Positions 27,439-35,644 of a stretch of DNA of 64,000 nucleotides are shown here, piece after piece (position 1 is the first letter of the stretch; every line of letters starts with the position of its first letter). A program made the position numbers and the translations under genes. This DNA is from Parabacteroides johnsonii DSM 18315 (GTDB lineage: Bacteria > Bacteroidota > Bacteroidia > Bacteroidales > Tannerellaceae): positions 4,402,001-4,466,000 of the forward strand of contig NZ_CP102285.1 of the NCBI RefSeq assembly GCF_025151045.1. The letters are read 5' to 3'. The notes beneath the pieces are model-generated. The model was not told where the DNA came from. It worked only from the letters and a program-made list of their open reading frames with translations, and ran no database searches.

Positions 27439-28226
27439 TTATTTCAGATAGATTACCTTTCCTGTTTTTGCCGATTCTTTCGCTGCATCAAGAATTTCCA
27501 TTACAATCAGATTATTCTGCAGGGATGACTGGGGATCTTCTTCTGCACTTCCTCTAACCACGGCGCAAAAATAGGAGAACGGGTTATTATAGGGGGCGGG
27601 GCGGCTTACCGGGTTGATTTGTTGTACGGGTGACTTTTCGCCTGTACGGATCAGTAGCGTTTCTTTATCCGGAATCTGAATATAGCCGTTTTTTCCGTAT
27701 ATCTCGGAGGTCTTCATATTGACTGGCCAGTTCCAAGAGGCTTCGAGGATGCATTGGGCTTCCGGATAGGTCAGGATAACGGTGGCCTGGTCTTCCACTT
27801 CTTCATATTGATCCGGTTTGATGGTCTGGAAAGCCGATACAACGGAGAGGGGTTTTCGGTTGTCCATCAGCCAAGTCATTAAGTTGGCCCCGTAACAGCC
27901 GAAATCCATCACAGCACCACCACCGTTTAAGACAGGGTCTTTGATCCAGGGGATCATTTCGGGATGCGTGTTCCGTTCTACCGGGCCAGTATGTCCGTCG
28001 CGGAAGATCGCTTTGCGTATTTCTCCGATTTCCCCTTTCCGTATGAGTTGTGCGGCTGCCTCATGAGAACCGTACCAAGTCGTTTCATAGTTGGTCAGCA
28101 GGTGTATTCCGTGCCGGAAGGCGAGTTGGTCAGTCCGATGATTCCTAATCTGACGGGTGTATCCTGCCCTGCCTTTGCCGATAGGACGGCAAGACAGAGC
28201 AGGAGTATGTAAATGATTCTTTTCAT
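27439..28226 (-). pseudogene. Gfo/Idh/MocA-family oxidoreductase, internally deleted
   Basis: The gene begins intact at 28226 with a signal peptide (MKRIIYILLLCLAVLSAKAG) and the start of an NAD-binding fold (VRLGIIGLT), then runs out of frame and stops at 28095. A second frame carries on with LAFRHGIHLLTNYETTW, GEIGEIRK and DPVLNGGGAVMDFGCYGANL to a normal C-terminus at 27439. The whole spans only 788 bases, against about 1.15 kb for an intact family member, so roughly 120 codons of the Rossmann domain, including most of the NAD site, are missing and the frames differ. Both halves match the exported oxidoreductases that accompany glycosidases in Bacteroidales. Downstream of a GH92 gene, it was probably the last gene of that locus. 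Confidence 0.85.
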
Positions 28227-28236
28227 GTGTCGTTCT

Positions 28237-30522
28237 TTATAAACCGAGTGAAGGTGGAAGCGATCCGGTAGCTGAGGCCCATTCCTTGTTAGGGGCATCT
28301 CCCATGACGAACGAAAGGATGCCTCCGTTCATGATGTCTTTGTGGAGGATGTAGCTCTTGTCGTATGGCTGACCGTTAAGGGTAGCCGACTGAATGTAGA
28401 TATTCTTTTCCGATGCCCCTTTGGCTTCGATTGTGAATTTCTTGCCGTTTTCAAGTGTGATAACACTTTCTTCGAATGACGGGCTACCGATCACATAGTA
28501 GGGCATGCCCGGACAGACCGGATAGAAGCCAACCATGCTGAAAACCAGCCAGGATGACATCTGGCCGGCATCGTCATTGCCGGAAAGTCCGTCGGGAGTA
28601 GTGAAATACTCGCGGTTGATGATGTCATGCACCCATTTTTGGGTCTTCCAGGGTTCGCCGGCATAAGCGAAAAGATAGGCGATGTGGTGTCCCGGTTCGT
28701 TGCCATGCCAGTAATAATCTCCTTCGAAGAAAGTATCTAGGCGGTTGATGAAGCGTTCTTTTCCGCCCATATGTCGGATCAGCCCAGCTATGTCCTGGGG
28801 AGCATACCAGGTGTAATGGTAAGGAGTCCCTTCACAGATAAACGAAGTGGAGGCAAACGGGTCGAAGGGCTCGATCCAGGTTCCGTTGGCATGGCGTCCA
28901 CGGGCGTAGCCGGTTTCGGGGTCGATTACGTTCCGGTAGTTTTCCGCCCGTTTGATGAGCGCTTTATAATCGTCTGTCTTGCCTAACTTCTTGGCAACCT
29001 GTGAAAGGACAAAATCATCATAGGCATATTCCAGTGTGCGGGAGACTTGTTCACGGCGGTGGAATGCTTCCATTACTTGATCCTCTAACGGCACGTAGTT
29101 GTATTTCAGGTAAGACTCCATTGCCCGGCGGCCTTTCCCGTCGCGATAGCTGCCGGAGTCCGGATTGGCCTCGAAGGCATTTTTGCGCATCAGCGTGTAA
29201 GCTTCTTCATAGTCGAAGCCCGGAGCATCTTTGATGATGGCGTCTCCGATCATGGCGATGCAATGGTCACCGATCATGGCAGCCGTGTAGCTGTTCCAGG
29301 ATGGGAAGATGGGTAACCAGCCGCCCTGCTGTCCTTTCAATACGAGTGAATGTGCCATATCTCCGTTGCGGGAAGGGTTGAGGATGGAGAATAGAGGGTG
29401 GACCGCACGATAGGTATCCCATTGCGAGAAGTCGCAATAGTAGGTTCCGTGATCCATCTTCATAATCTGTCCGCCACCGTCGAATTTCGGATAAGAGCCG
29501 TCCACGTCACTGAATGTGCGGGGCAGGAAGTGTGCGTTGTAGAGAGCCGAATAGAATTTTACCTTTTCTTCTTCATTGTTCCCTTTTACAGCGATTTGCC
29601 CCAAAGTTTGGTTCCAGGTGTCGGATGAAGTTTGCCGTACTTCGTTGAAGTCCCATCCCGGGATTTCGCAGGCCAGGTTCTTGCGGGCGTTGTCGATGCT
29701 CGTGAAAGAGGTGGCTACCTTGACCAATGTCTTTCCCGGCTTATCGGAAGCCAGTTTTACCCAAGCTCCGACAGCATGTTTTTGCCCTCTTGCCGATTTC
29801 CGTCCGGATGTGATCGTGGTGCTGTCCCAAACGCCATAGTCGGCAATTTCTTCATTCAGCTGGATTACGAAATGTCCGCTGAATCCGGCTTCCTTGCCGT
29901 ATCCCTGGTAGATGCGGTGTACGGGGTTGTAACCGGTAATTTCTTTTTTCTCAGGATCGACCTCGACGAAGGCGACACCTTCATCGCTGTTGGGCTCGAT
30001 CACGATATAGTGGTCACCATCCTGTTCGAAGCTGAATTGCATAATGCCGGCACGGGAGAGTCCGGTCAGTTCGGCATGGATGCCATAGTCGTTCAAGTCA
30101 ACTGAATAATAGGAGGGAGTAGCTATCTCTTGAGTATGGTCGAAAGAGGAGGAGCGTTTGACCGGGTCTGTTTCGAGCTTATTACAGAGCGGCATGATCG
30201 TGACACTTCCGTAGTCTTGTGTACAGGAGCCGTTCATCCAGTGGCTGGCCCGGAATCCTTGGATCGCGTCTTGGAAATAATAGTAAGGAGGATGGCATTT
30301 CTGTTCGGTCGCCTGTGTCTGTGCCACCCAGTTGGTCATACCATGCGGAACTCCGACAGCGGGCATGATTTGTCCACGTTCTTCCGTCGAGTTCTTGTCT
30401 TTCCCCTGTACAATGCGGATATCCGTACCGATCAGCGGATCTACATATTTTTCAAATTTGCTTTCCTGTTGGTTACATGAGAATAAACACAACGTACTTA
30501 ATAAAATTATCCAGCTTTTCAT
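28237..30522 (-). CDS. GH92-family alpha-mannosidase lipoprotein
   Basis: A 761-residue calcium-dependent exo-alpha-mannosidase of family GH92, exported and lipid-anchored (CLFSC, lipobox Cys16). Family motifs are clear: VDPLIGT near residue 28, GQIMPAVGVPHGMTNW, the substrate loop with HWMNGSCTQDYG, WDTYRAVHPLFS in the catalytic (alpha/alpha)6 domain, the NEPGHHIAYLF motif with catalytic Glu and metal-linked His residues, and GNDDAGQMSSW. The family cleaves mannose from N-glycans or other mannosides by inversion. It lies downstream of a SusC/SusD pair on the same strand and ahead of the broken oxidoreductase, so the locus probably takes up host or fungal mannosides. Confidence 0.94.
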   Translation of the reverse strand: MKSWIILLSTLCLFSCNQQESKFEKYVDPLIGTDIRIVQGKDKNSTEERGQIMPAVGVPHGMTNWVAQTQATEQKCHPPYYYFQDAIQGFRASHWMNGSCTQDYGSVTIMPLCNKLETDPVKRSSSFDHTQEIATPSYYSVDLNDYGIHAELTGLSRAGIMQFSFEQDGDHYIVIEPNSDEGVAFVEVDPEKKEITGYNPVHRIYQGYGKEAGFSGHFVIQLNEEIADYGVWDSTTITSGRKSARGQKHAVGAWVKLASDKPGKTLVKVATSFTSIDNARKNLACEIPGWDFNEVRQTSSDTWNQTLGQIAVKGNNEEEKVKFYSALYNAHFLPRTFSDVDGSYPKFDGGGQIMKMDHGTYYCDFSQWDTYRAVHPLFSILNPSRNGDMAHSLVLKGQQGGWLPIFPSWNSYTAAMIGDHCIAMIGDAIIKDAPGFDYEEAYTLMRKNAFEANPDSGSYRDGKGRRAMESYLKYNYVPLEDQVMEAFHRREQVSRTLEYAYDDFVLSQVAKKLGKTDDYKALIKRAENYRNVIDPETGYARGRHANGTWIEPFDPFASTSFICEGTPYHYTWYAPQDIAGLIRHMGGKERFINRLDTFFEGDYYWHGNEPGHHIAYLFAYAGEPWKTQKWVHDIINREYFTTPDGLSGNDDAGQMSSWLVFSMVGFYPVCPGMPYYVIGSPSFEESVITLENGKKFTIEAKGASEKNIYIQSATLNGQPYDKSYILHKDIMNGGILSFVMGDAPNKEWASATGSLPPSLGL

Positions 30523-30565
30523 TTGATATTATTTTAGGTAGGCTGTAAAGATAGCGAAAAAGAAG

Positions 30566-30655
30566 GGAAGTGCATCAAAACTATCCCTGTTCCCGCACTC
30601 GACGCGAGATTGCATTATGTCGAGTGTGGGGACAAGGAGATTTTGACACACTTCC
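30566..30655. repeat. MITE-like palindromic repeat, short copy
   Basis: A 90-base element whose left end GGAAGTGCATCAAAACTATC and right end (reverse complement GGAAGTGTGTCAAAATCTCC) are near-identical, continuing into TGTTCCCGCACTCGA and its partner TCGAGTGTGGGGACA. Ends and core match the copy at 17068-17208. It lies between the susD-like gene and the GH92 gene, where its long stem could act on the transcript. Confidence 0.7.
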
Positions 30656-30666
30656 TGTCTTTTCGG

Positions 30667-32151
30667 TTAATTTCGAGATTCGATCTTGTAGTCGTTCTGC
30701 GTCAGTTTCGGATTGACATCGATCTGCTTTTGCGGAATCGGGCAGATCAGGTTAGTCTCGTTCAGTGAGAATCCTTTACTTTTCATCACTTCGACTGCGC
30801 GTCCGGTACGAATCAGGTCAAACCAGCGATGGTTTTCGAATGCCAGTTCCACGCGGCGCTCCTGTTCTACCATCAGAGCGAACTGAGCCTTGTCGGTTGT
30901 CTGCAGGTCGACCGGGCTGGTCTCTGTCGTCTGATAACCGAAACCACGACGGCGTGTCATATTCAGATATTTGCAGGCTTCTGCCGTTTTTCCGTTCTGG
31001 TTTAGGGCTTCGGCATACATCAGGATCACATCCGCATAGCGGATCACCGGATAGTTGTTGCTGGCATCATTGTTCTGGTATGGAACGTCCATAAACTTGC
31101 AAACATAGCGGGATTCCACCCATTCGTTGTTCTTACGGTTATCGTAATATCCTAAGGACATGGAGAAATCACGACGGAGGTCGCCTTCCTCATAAGCATT
31201 GTAAATGTCCATTTCCGGGATATTATTACCACCTGTACCGCCGACTGCCACTACATTTGTTCCTGAGTTTTCAGGTGCAAAGTTATTGGCATAGTTGGAG
31301 CCTTCGCCATAGCCACCTTTCAGGAACTGGATTTCGAAGATACCTTCCTTGCTGTTGTGGTTAACCGGGCTGAACACGTTTTTGTAACCGTCGATGTTCA
31401 GGCTACCCGGCGTATTTTCCAACAAGCTGTACCGTCCACTGTTAATAATTTCGGCCAGGATCGTTTCCGCTTCTGCATATTTGTGCAAAGTCATGTAGAC
31501 GTCTGCCAGTAATGCTTTGGCTGCTCCCTGGGTGGCACGCCCGTCTTCGGCTGTCGAATAGGAAACAGGAAGACCTTGTGCCTCTTTCAAGTCGGCGATG
31601 ATCTGGTTGTAAACATTTTCTTTCGGTTCGCGCAGGATGTCGTAAGATTCCGAGATGCTGATCTCTTTCAGTACCAGAGGCACATCGCCGTAGACACGGA
31701 CCAGGTTGAAATACATCAGGGCACGGATAAATTTGCATTCCAGTTTGTACCGGTTTGCCAGTTCGGCATTGATCTCGATTCCGTCGATGCGGCCTAAGAC
31801 AGTATTGGTACGGTTAATAACTTTGTAGGCTGCTTTCCAGAAACTGGCGATCATACTGTTCTGCGTGTCGATATAGAACTGGTCGAACTCGTTCTGAGTG
31901 GTTACCGAACCGGAGAGCTGGTTGCGGGTATTGTCGGAGGGAATTTCTCCGAAAACATACCAGTTACCATAGATATCACCTTCTTGTAGAGAAGAGTAGG
32001 CTCCGTTTACTGCCGAAAGAATATCGTCGGCTGTTTTATAGAAATCGTTTTCACTTAAATCCGTTTGCGGATTCTGTTCCAGGAAGTCGCTGCAAGATGA
32101 GAAGCTGAATCCCAGAAGAGCTATTGCGATCAGATTATATTTTAGTTTCAT
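30667..32151 (-). CDS. SusD/RagB-family glycan-binding lipoprotein
   Basis: A 494-residue surface lipoprotein that caps the adjacent SusC barrel and binds the glycan. Signal peptide with lipobox FSSC followed by SDFLEQNPQTDLSENDFYKTADDILSAVNGAYSSLQ, the standard SusD N-terminus; TPR-like helices follow, with ATQGAAKALLADVYMTLHKYAEAE, VIRYADVILMYAEALNQ and ERRVELAFENHRWFDLIRTG. It starts 14 bases after the SusC gene. Substrate cannot be read from the sequence; the downstream GH92 suggests a mannose-containing glycan. Confidence 0.93.
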   Translation of the reverse strand: MKLKYNLIAIALLGFSFSSCSDFLEQNPQTDLSENDFYKTADDILSAVNGAYSSLQEGDIYGNWYVFGEIPSDNTRNQLSGSVTTQNEFDQFYIDTQNSMIASFWKAAYKVINRTNTVLGRIDGIEINAELANRYKLECKFIRALMYFNLVRVYGDVPLVLKEISISESYDILREPKENVYNQIIADLKEAQGLPVSYSTAEDGRATQGAAKALLADVYMTLHKYAEAETILAEIINSGRYSLLENTPGSLNIDGYKNVFSPVNHNSKEGIFEIQFLKGGYGEGSNYANNFAPENSGTNVVAVGGTGGNNIPEMDIYNAYEEGDLRRDFSMSLGYYDNRKNNEWVESRYVCKFMDVPYQNNDASNNYPVIRYADVILMYAEALNQNGKTAEACKYLNMTRRRGFGYQTTETSPVDLQTTDKAQFALMVEQERRVELAFENHRWFDLIRTGRAVEVMKSKGFSLNETNLICPIPQKQIDVNPKLTQNDYKIESRN

Positions 32152-32165
32152 AATTCGTCTGCTAT

Positions 32166-35100
32166 TTAAAAGGTTACGTTAATACCGAAAGTACAGGTGC
32201 GATACAGCGGGTACATACCGTAGTCGGTACCGGGAGCTGTGACGTTGTCTTCCTTGAAACTTGTTTCCGGGTTGTAGCCGCTATAACTTGTGATCGTCAG
32301 TAGGTTCTGTGTAGAAACATATACGCGTGCACGTTGGATACTGCATTTCTTGGTGAATGCTTCTGGCAACGTATAACCTACAGTCAGGTTGTTTATACGG
32401 AGGAAAGAACCGTTTTCCACCCAGCGGGAAGAAATGGCGTTGTTCTGTCCGGTCGGCTGTGAGTTGGCTCTCGGAATCCATCCGTTACCTGGGTTTGATT
32501 CTGACTGCCAGCGTCCCATCATCTCTTTCAGCTGATTCTGGTTACCTTCGCCCTGTGTGTAGAAGCGTCTACCCAAGTGTAGCACTTCATTTCCGACAAC
32601 CCCTTGCAGGGAGATGCTGGCATCGAAGTTTTTGTAGGTGAAAGAGTGTGTCATACCCCAAGTGAAGTCCGGCATATTGTTACCGATGATCGTACGGTCG
32701 TCAGCATCGATTTTCTGATCTCCGTTGACATCTTCGAACATGACGTCACCCACCTGCGTGTCGGCCAGATGAGGATATGATTCCAGTTCTTCTTTCGTTT
32801 TGAAGACTCCCAGCATCTTATATCCGTAGAAAGCACCGATCGGCTGACCTACCATCGTAACATGAGTTGTTCCGGCACCGCCATCGCTGAAGATCGGGTC
32901 TCCTGTCGGTCCTAAAGCCAATACTTTGTTGCGATTGACAGAGATATTTCCGGTTGCATCCCAAGTAAAGTCTTTACCTCTGAACGGAGTACCGCTAATA
33001 GTGATTTCAAGACCTTTGTTACGCATTTTTCCGATATTTTGCATGGCTTTATCAAATCCGGTGATTGTCGGGATGTCGACGTTCATCAACAGATCGGTAG
33101 TCTTACGATAGTACAGGTCCAGAGACAAAGACAGACGGCTGTCTAAAACGGAGATTTCGAAACCGAGGTCGGTCTGGCGTGTCTTTTCCCAAGTCAGGTC
33201 AGCGTTGGAGAAGCTCTTTTGGGCTGCACCGTTTACGATATTACCCGTACCCGTTCCCAATACATAGTTAGCATTTTCCATGATACCGATCGACGCATAA
33301 TCACCGATATTATTGTTACCTGTGATACCATAGCTTGCACGGATCTTCATGTCCGACAACCATTTTACATCTTTCAGAAAGTCTTCCTGAGACAGACGCC
33401 ATGCTACTGATCCGGAAGGAAAATAACCGTAGCGGTTGTTTTTGCCGAAACGGGAAGAACCGTCCGCACGGATGGATGCGGTCAGGTAGTATTTGTTGTT
33501 ATAACGGTAGTTGACACGTGCCAGATAGGAGAGCAATGTCCAGGTCTTGCGTTCTGACTTGCTGCTTTTTACTGTTGCATTGTTGAGTGTCTGGATTTTA
33601 TCATTCGGGAAATCGGAACCCGTAGCCTCTGTGTAGCGGTAGATGTTTTTCTGTGCAGTGACACCGGCAACAGCGTCGAGTTCGTGCTTACCCCACGATT
33701 CGAAATAAGTAATTGTATTTTCGTTCAGCCAGTTGATAACTTCGGTCGACTTCTCTGTCGCTTTTCTTTCCGTTGAAGGGAGAGGAGCCACGTTACCGTT
33801 GTTAGGAATGGTTGCCGGACGGAAGTATTCGCCTCTGTATTCGCGGATATCGGCACCGATGGTGGATTTCAGTTTCAGGTTTTTCAACAAGGAAAGTTCG
33901 ATGTAACCGTTACTGAACAGGCGGAGATCTGTGTCGTAGTTGTGGATATGTGTCAAGGCCACAGCATTCGGTACACCGGTCAATCCGTCGCTAGCGACGG
34001 CGTACATGGACTGTGAAGCCCATGTACCGTCTTCATTATATACAGGTACTACGGGAGATGTCGCCAAAGCTGCGTTGATGACACCATCACTTGCCCAATG
34101 GCCTTGGGTCGTCTTGTTCGCGTTCATATAGGTTGGAGCCAGATTAACACCCATCTTCAGCCAACTGTTCAGTTCGCTGTCGATTTTGGCTCTTGCCGAG
34201 AATCGTTCATAATCACTGTTGATAACGACACCCTGCTGGTTGAAATAGCCGGCAGAGAACATATATTTGGTCTTTTCGTCGCCACCTGTTACTGTCAACT
34301 GATAGTTCTGTACGGGCGAAGTGCGGAAAATTTCGTCCTGCCAATCCGTTCCGGCACCTAAAGAAGCAATATAGGCGGCATCGTCGTAGATAGCAGGGTA
34401 ACGATAACGGTTTCCGGACGGACGCATACTCAGCGGATCGCTGGCAGATGCTCCAGGAACCTTGCTGATGTAGTTGTTATTGAAGGCTTCCCGGCTGAAT
34501 TCGACAAATTCTTGTGCGTTCATCAGGTCCATCTTCTTTGTTACGTTCTGGAAACCTGCATAGATATCCAAGCTTACGCTGACCTTGCCAGTCTTTCCCG
34601 ACTTGGTTGTGACCAATACGACCCCGTTGGCTGCACGCGAACCGTAGATGGCGGCTGCCGAAGCATCTTTCAATACTTCGATAGATTCGATATCATTCGG
34701 GTTGATCGCATTCAAGTTTTGTTCTCCCAGCGGATATCCGTCGACAACATACAACGGGGCGCTGGATGCCGTGATGGAGCCGGACCCGCGCACACGGATT
34801 GTGGCCGCTTGCCCTGGTTGCCCTCCGACTTGTTGTACCTGTACACCGGCCAGTTTTCCGGCCATCGCTTCTGTCGGATGCGACACTTTGAGGTCTTTCA
34901 TCGAACTGCTGCTCAATTGTGAAACGGCTCCTGTCAAGTCTTTTTTCTTCATGACACCGTAGCCGACTACTACAACTTCGTCCAGTGCTTCGGAATCTTC
35001 CTGGAGAGTAATGTTAAAGGTGGTCTGATTCCCTACGCGTATTTCCTGTGGAGTAAATCCGATGTAGGAGATAACGAGAGTAGCGTTTGCGGGCACATTC

Positions 35101-35366
35101 TCAAGCGTGAATTTACCATCCATGTCCGTAATGTTCCCGTTTGTCGTTCCTTTTACGATAATGTTGGCTCCGGCTATAGGACCGAGTGCGTCTTGTACGA
35201 CTCCTGTGATGGTCTTTCCGTTTTGTTGCAAACGTGTAGGAACTGCCGAGTCCGATTTTCCCCGCAGGCTCGTTGCAGGGTCTGTGATGTAGTTCTCACT
35301 TGCCAGAACACTGATGCTGGGCAAAAGAGAAAGCAGGCAAATTTTTGCCATTTTGTTATTTTTCAT
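32166..35366 (-). CDS. SusC/RagA-family TonB-dependent transporter (no STN domain)
   Basis: A 1066-residue outer-membrane transporter. Signal peptide MAKICLLSLLPSISVLAS, then a carboxypeptidase-like domain (TITGVVQDALGPIAGANIIVKG, residues about 50-125), TonB box DEVVVVGYG near 140, plug (VRGSGSITASSAPLYVVDGYPLG) and barrel ending NVTF. The frame is open 10 codons further but MKNNKMAK is a better start. Unlike the other two SusC proteins here it lacks the N-terminal STN signalling domain, in keeping with the lack of a FecR gene next to it. With SusD and GH92 it forms one glycan locus. Confidence 0.94.
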   Translation of the reverse strand: MKNNKMAKICLLSLLPSISVLASENYITDPATSLRGKSDSAVPTRLQQNGKTITGVVQDALGPIAGANIIVKGTTNGNITDMDGKFTLENVPANATLVISYIGFTPQEIRVGNQTTFNITLQEDSEALDEVVVVGYGVMKKKDLTGAVSQLSSSSMKDLKVSHPTEAMAGKLAGVQVQQVGGQPGQAATIRVRGSGSITASSAPLYVVDGYPLGEQNLNAINPNDIESIEVLKDASAAAIYGSRAANGVVLVTTKSGKTGKVSVSLDIYAGFQNVTKKMDLMNAQEFVEFSREAFNNNYISKVPGASASDPLSMRPSGNRYRYPAIYDDAAYIASLGAGTDWQDEIFRTSPVQNYQLTVTGGDEKTKYMFSAGYFNQQGVVINSDYERFSARAKIDSELNSWLKMGVNLAPTYMNANKTTQGHWASDGVINAALATSPVVPVYNEDGTWASQSMYAVASDGLTGVPNAVALTHIHNYDTDLRLFSNGYIELSLLKNLKLKSTIGADIREYRGEYFRPATIPNNGNVAPLPSTERKATEKSTEVINWLNENTITYFESWGKHELDAVAGVTAQKNIYRYTEATGSDFPNDKIQTLNNATVKSSKSERKTWTLLSYLARVNYRYNNKYYLTASIRADGSSRFGKNNRYGYFPSGSVAWRLSQEDFLKDVKWLSDMKIRASYGITGNNNIGDYASIGIMENANYVLGTGTGNIVNGAAQKSFSNADLTWEKTRQTDLGFEISVLDSRLSLSLDLYYRKTTDLLMNVDIPTITGFDKAMQNIGKMRNKGLEITISGTPFRGKDFTWDATGNISVNRNKVLALGPTGDPIFSDGGAGTTHVTMVGQPIGAFYGYKMLGVFKTKEELESYPHLADTQVGDVMFEDVNGDQKIDADDRTIIGNNMPDFTWGMTHSFTYKNFDASISLQGVVGNEVLHLGRRFYTQGEGNQNQLKEMMGRWQSESNPGNGWIPRANSQPTGQNNAISSRWVENGSFLRINNLTVGYTLPEAFTKKCSIQRARVYVSTQNLLTITSYSGYNPETSFKEDNVTAPGTDYGMYPLYRTCTFGINVTF

Positions 35367-35445
35367 GTTCACATGGTGATTTAAGTTACTACTCAATAAG
35401 TTAACTATATGAATATTAAGAATAGCCGTGGTTATTCTCTATATG

Positions 35446-35453
35446 CAAAGATA
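35446..35453 (-). promoter_or_regulatory. candidate -7 element of the GH92 locus
   Basis: The minus strand reads TATCTTTG, a match to TAnnTTTG, 79 bases upstream of the SusC start. No clear -33 TTTG is seen. Confidence 0.4.
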
Positions 35454-35571
35454 CTTTGACTTCATGGCCCCATTGGATAACTGATTTAAGTTTATATTTA
35501 TTAAACGCTGTTTATTCACACTCTCTGATTTCATTCAAGATTCTGCAAATATAGATAAAGTTATTATTAAA

Positions 35572-35620
35572 CAAAAAAAATTAACAGTTAATCCGGGCTA
35601 CTCCGAATATAACTGTTAAT
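35572..35620 (-). terminator. rho-independent terminator of the GH2 locus
   Basis: On the minus strand, ATTAACAGTTA and TAACTGTTAAT (35580-35590 and 35610-35620) form an 11-pair perfect stem followed by eight T residues. It ends the GH2 transcript 25 bases after its stop and isolates the next SusC gene. Confidence 0.8.
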
Positions 35621-35644
35621 CTCTTTTAATTGTATTTGCTTCTG

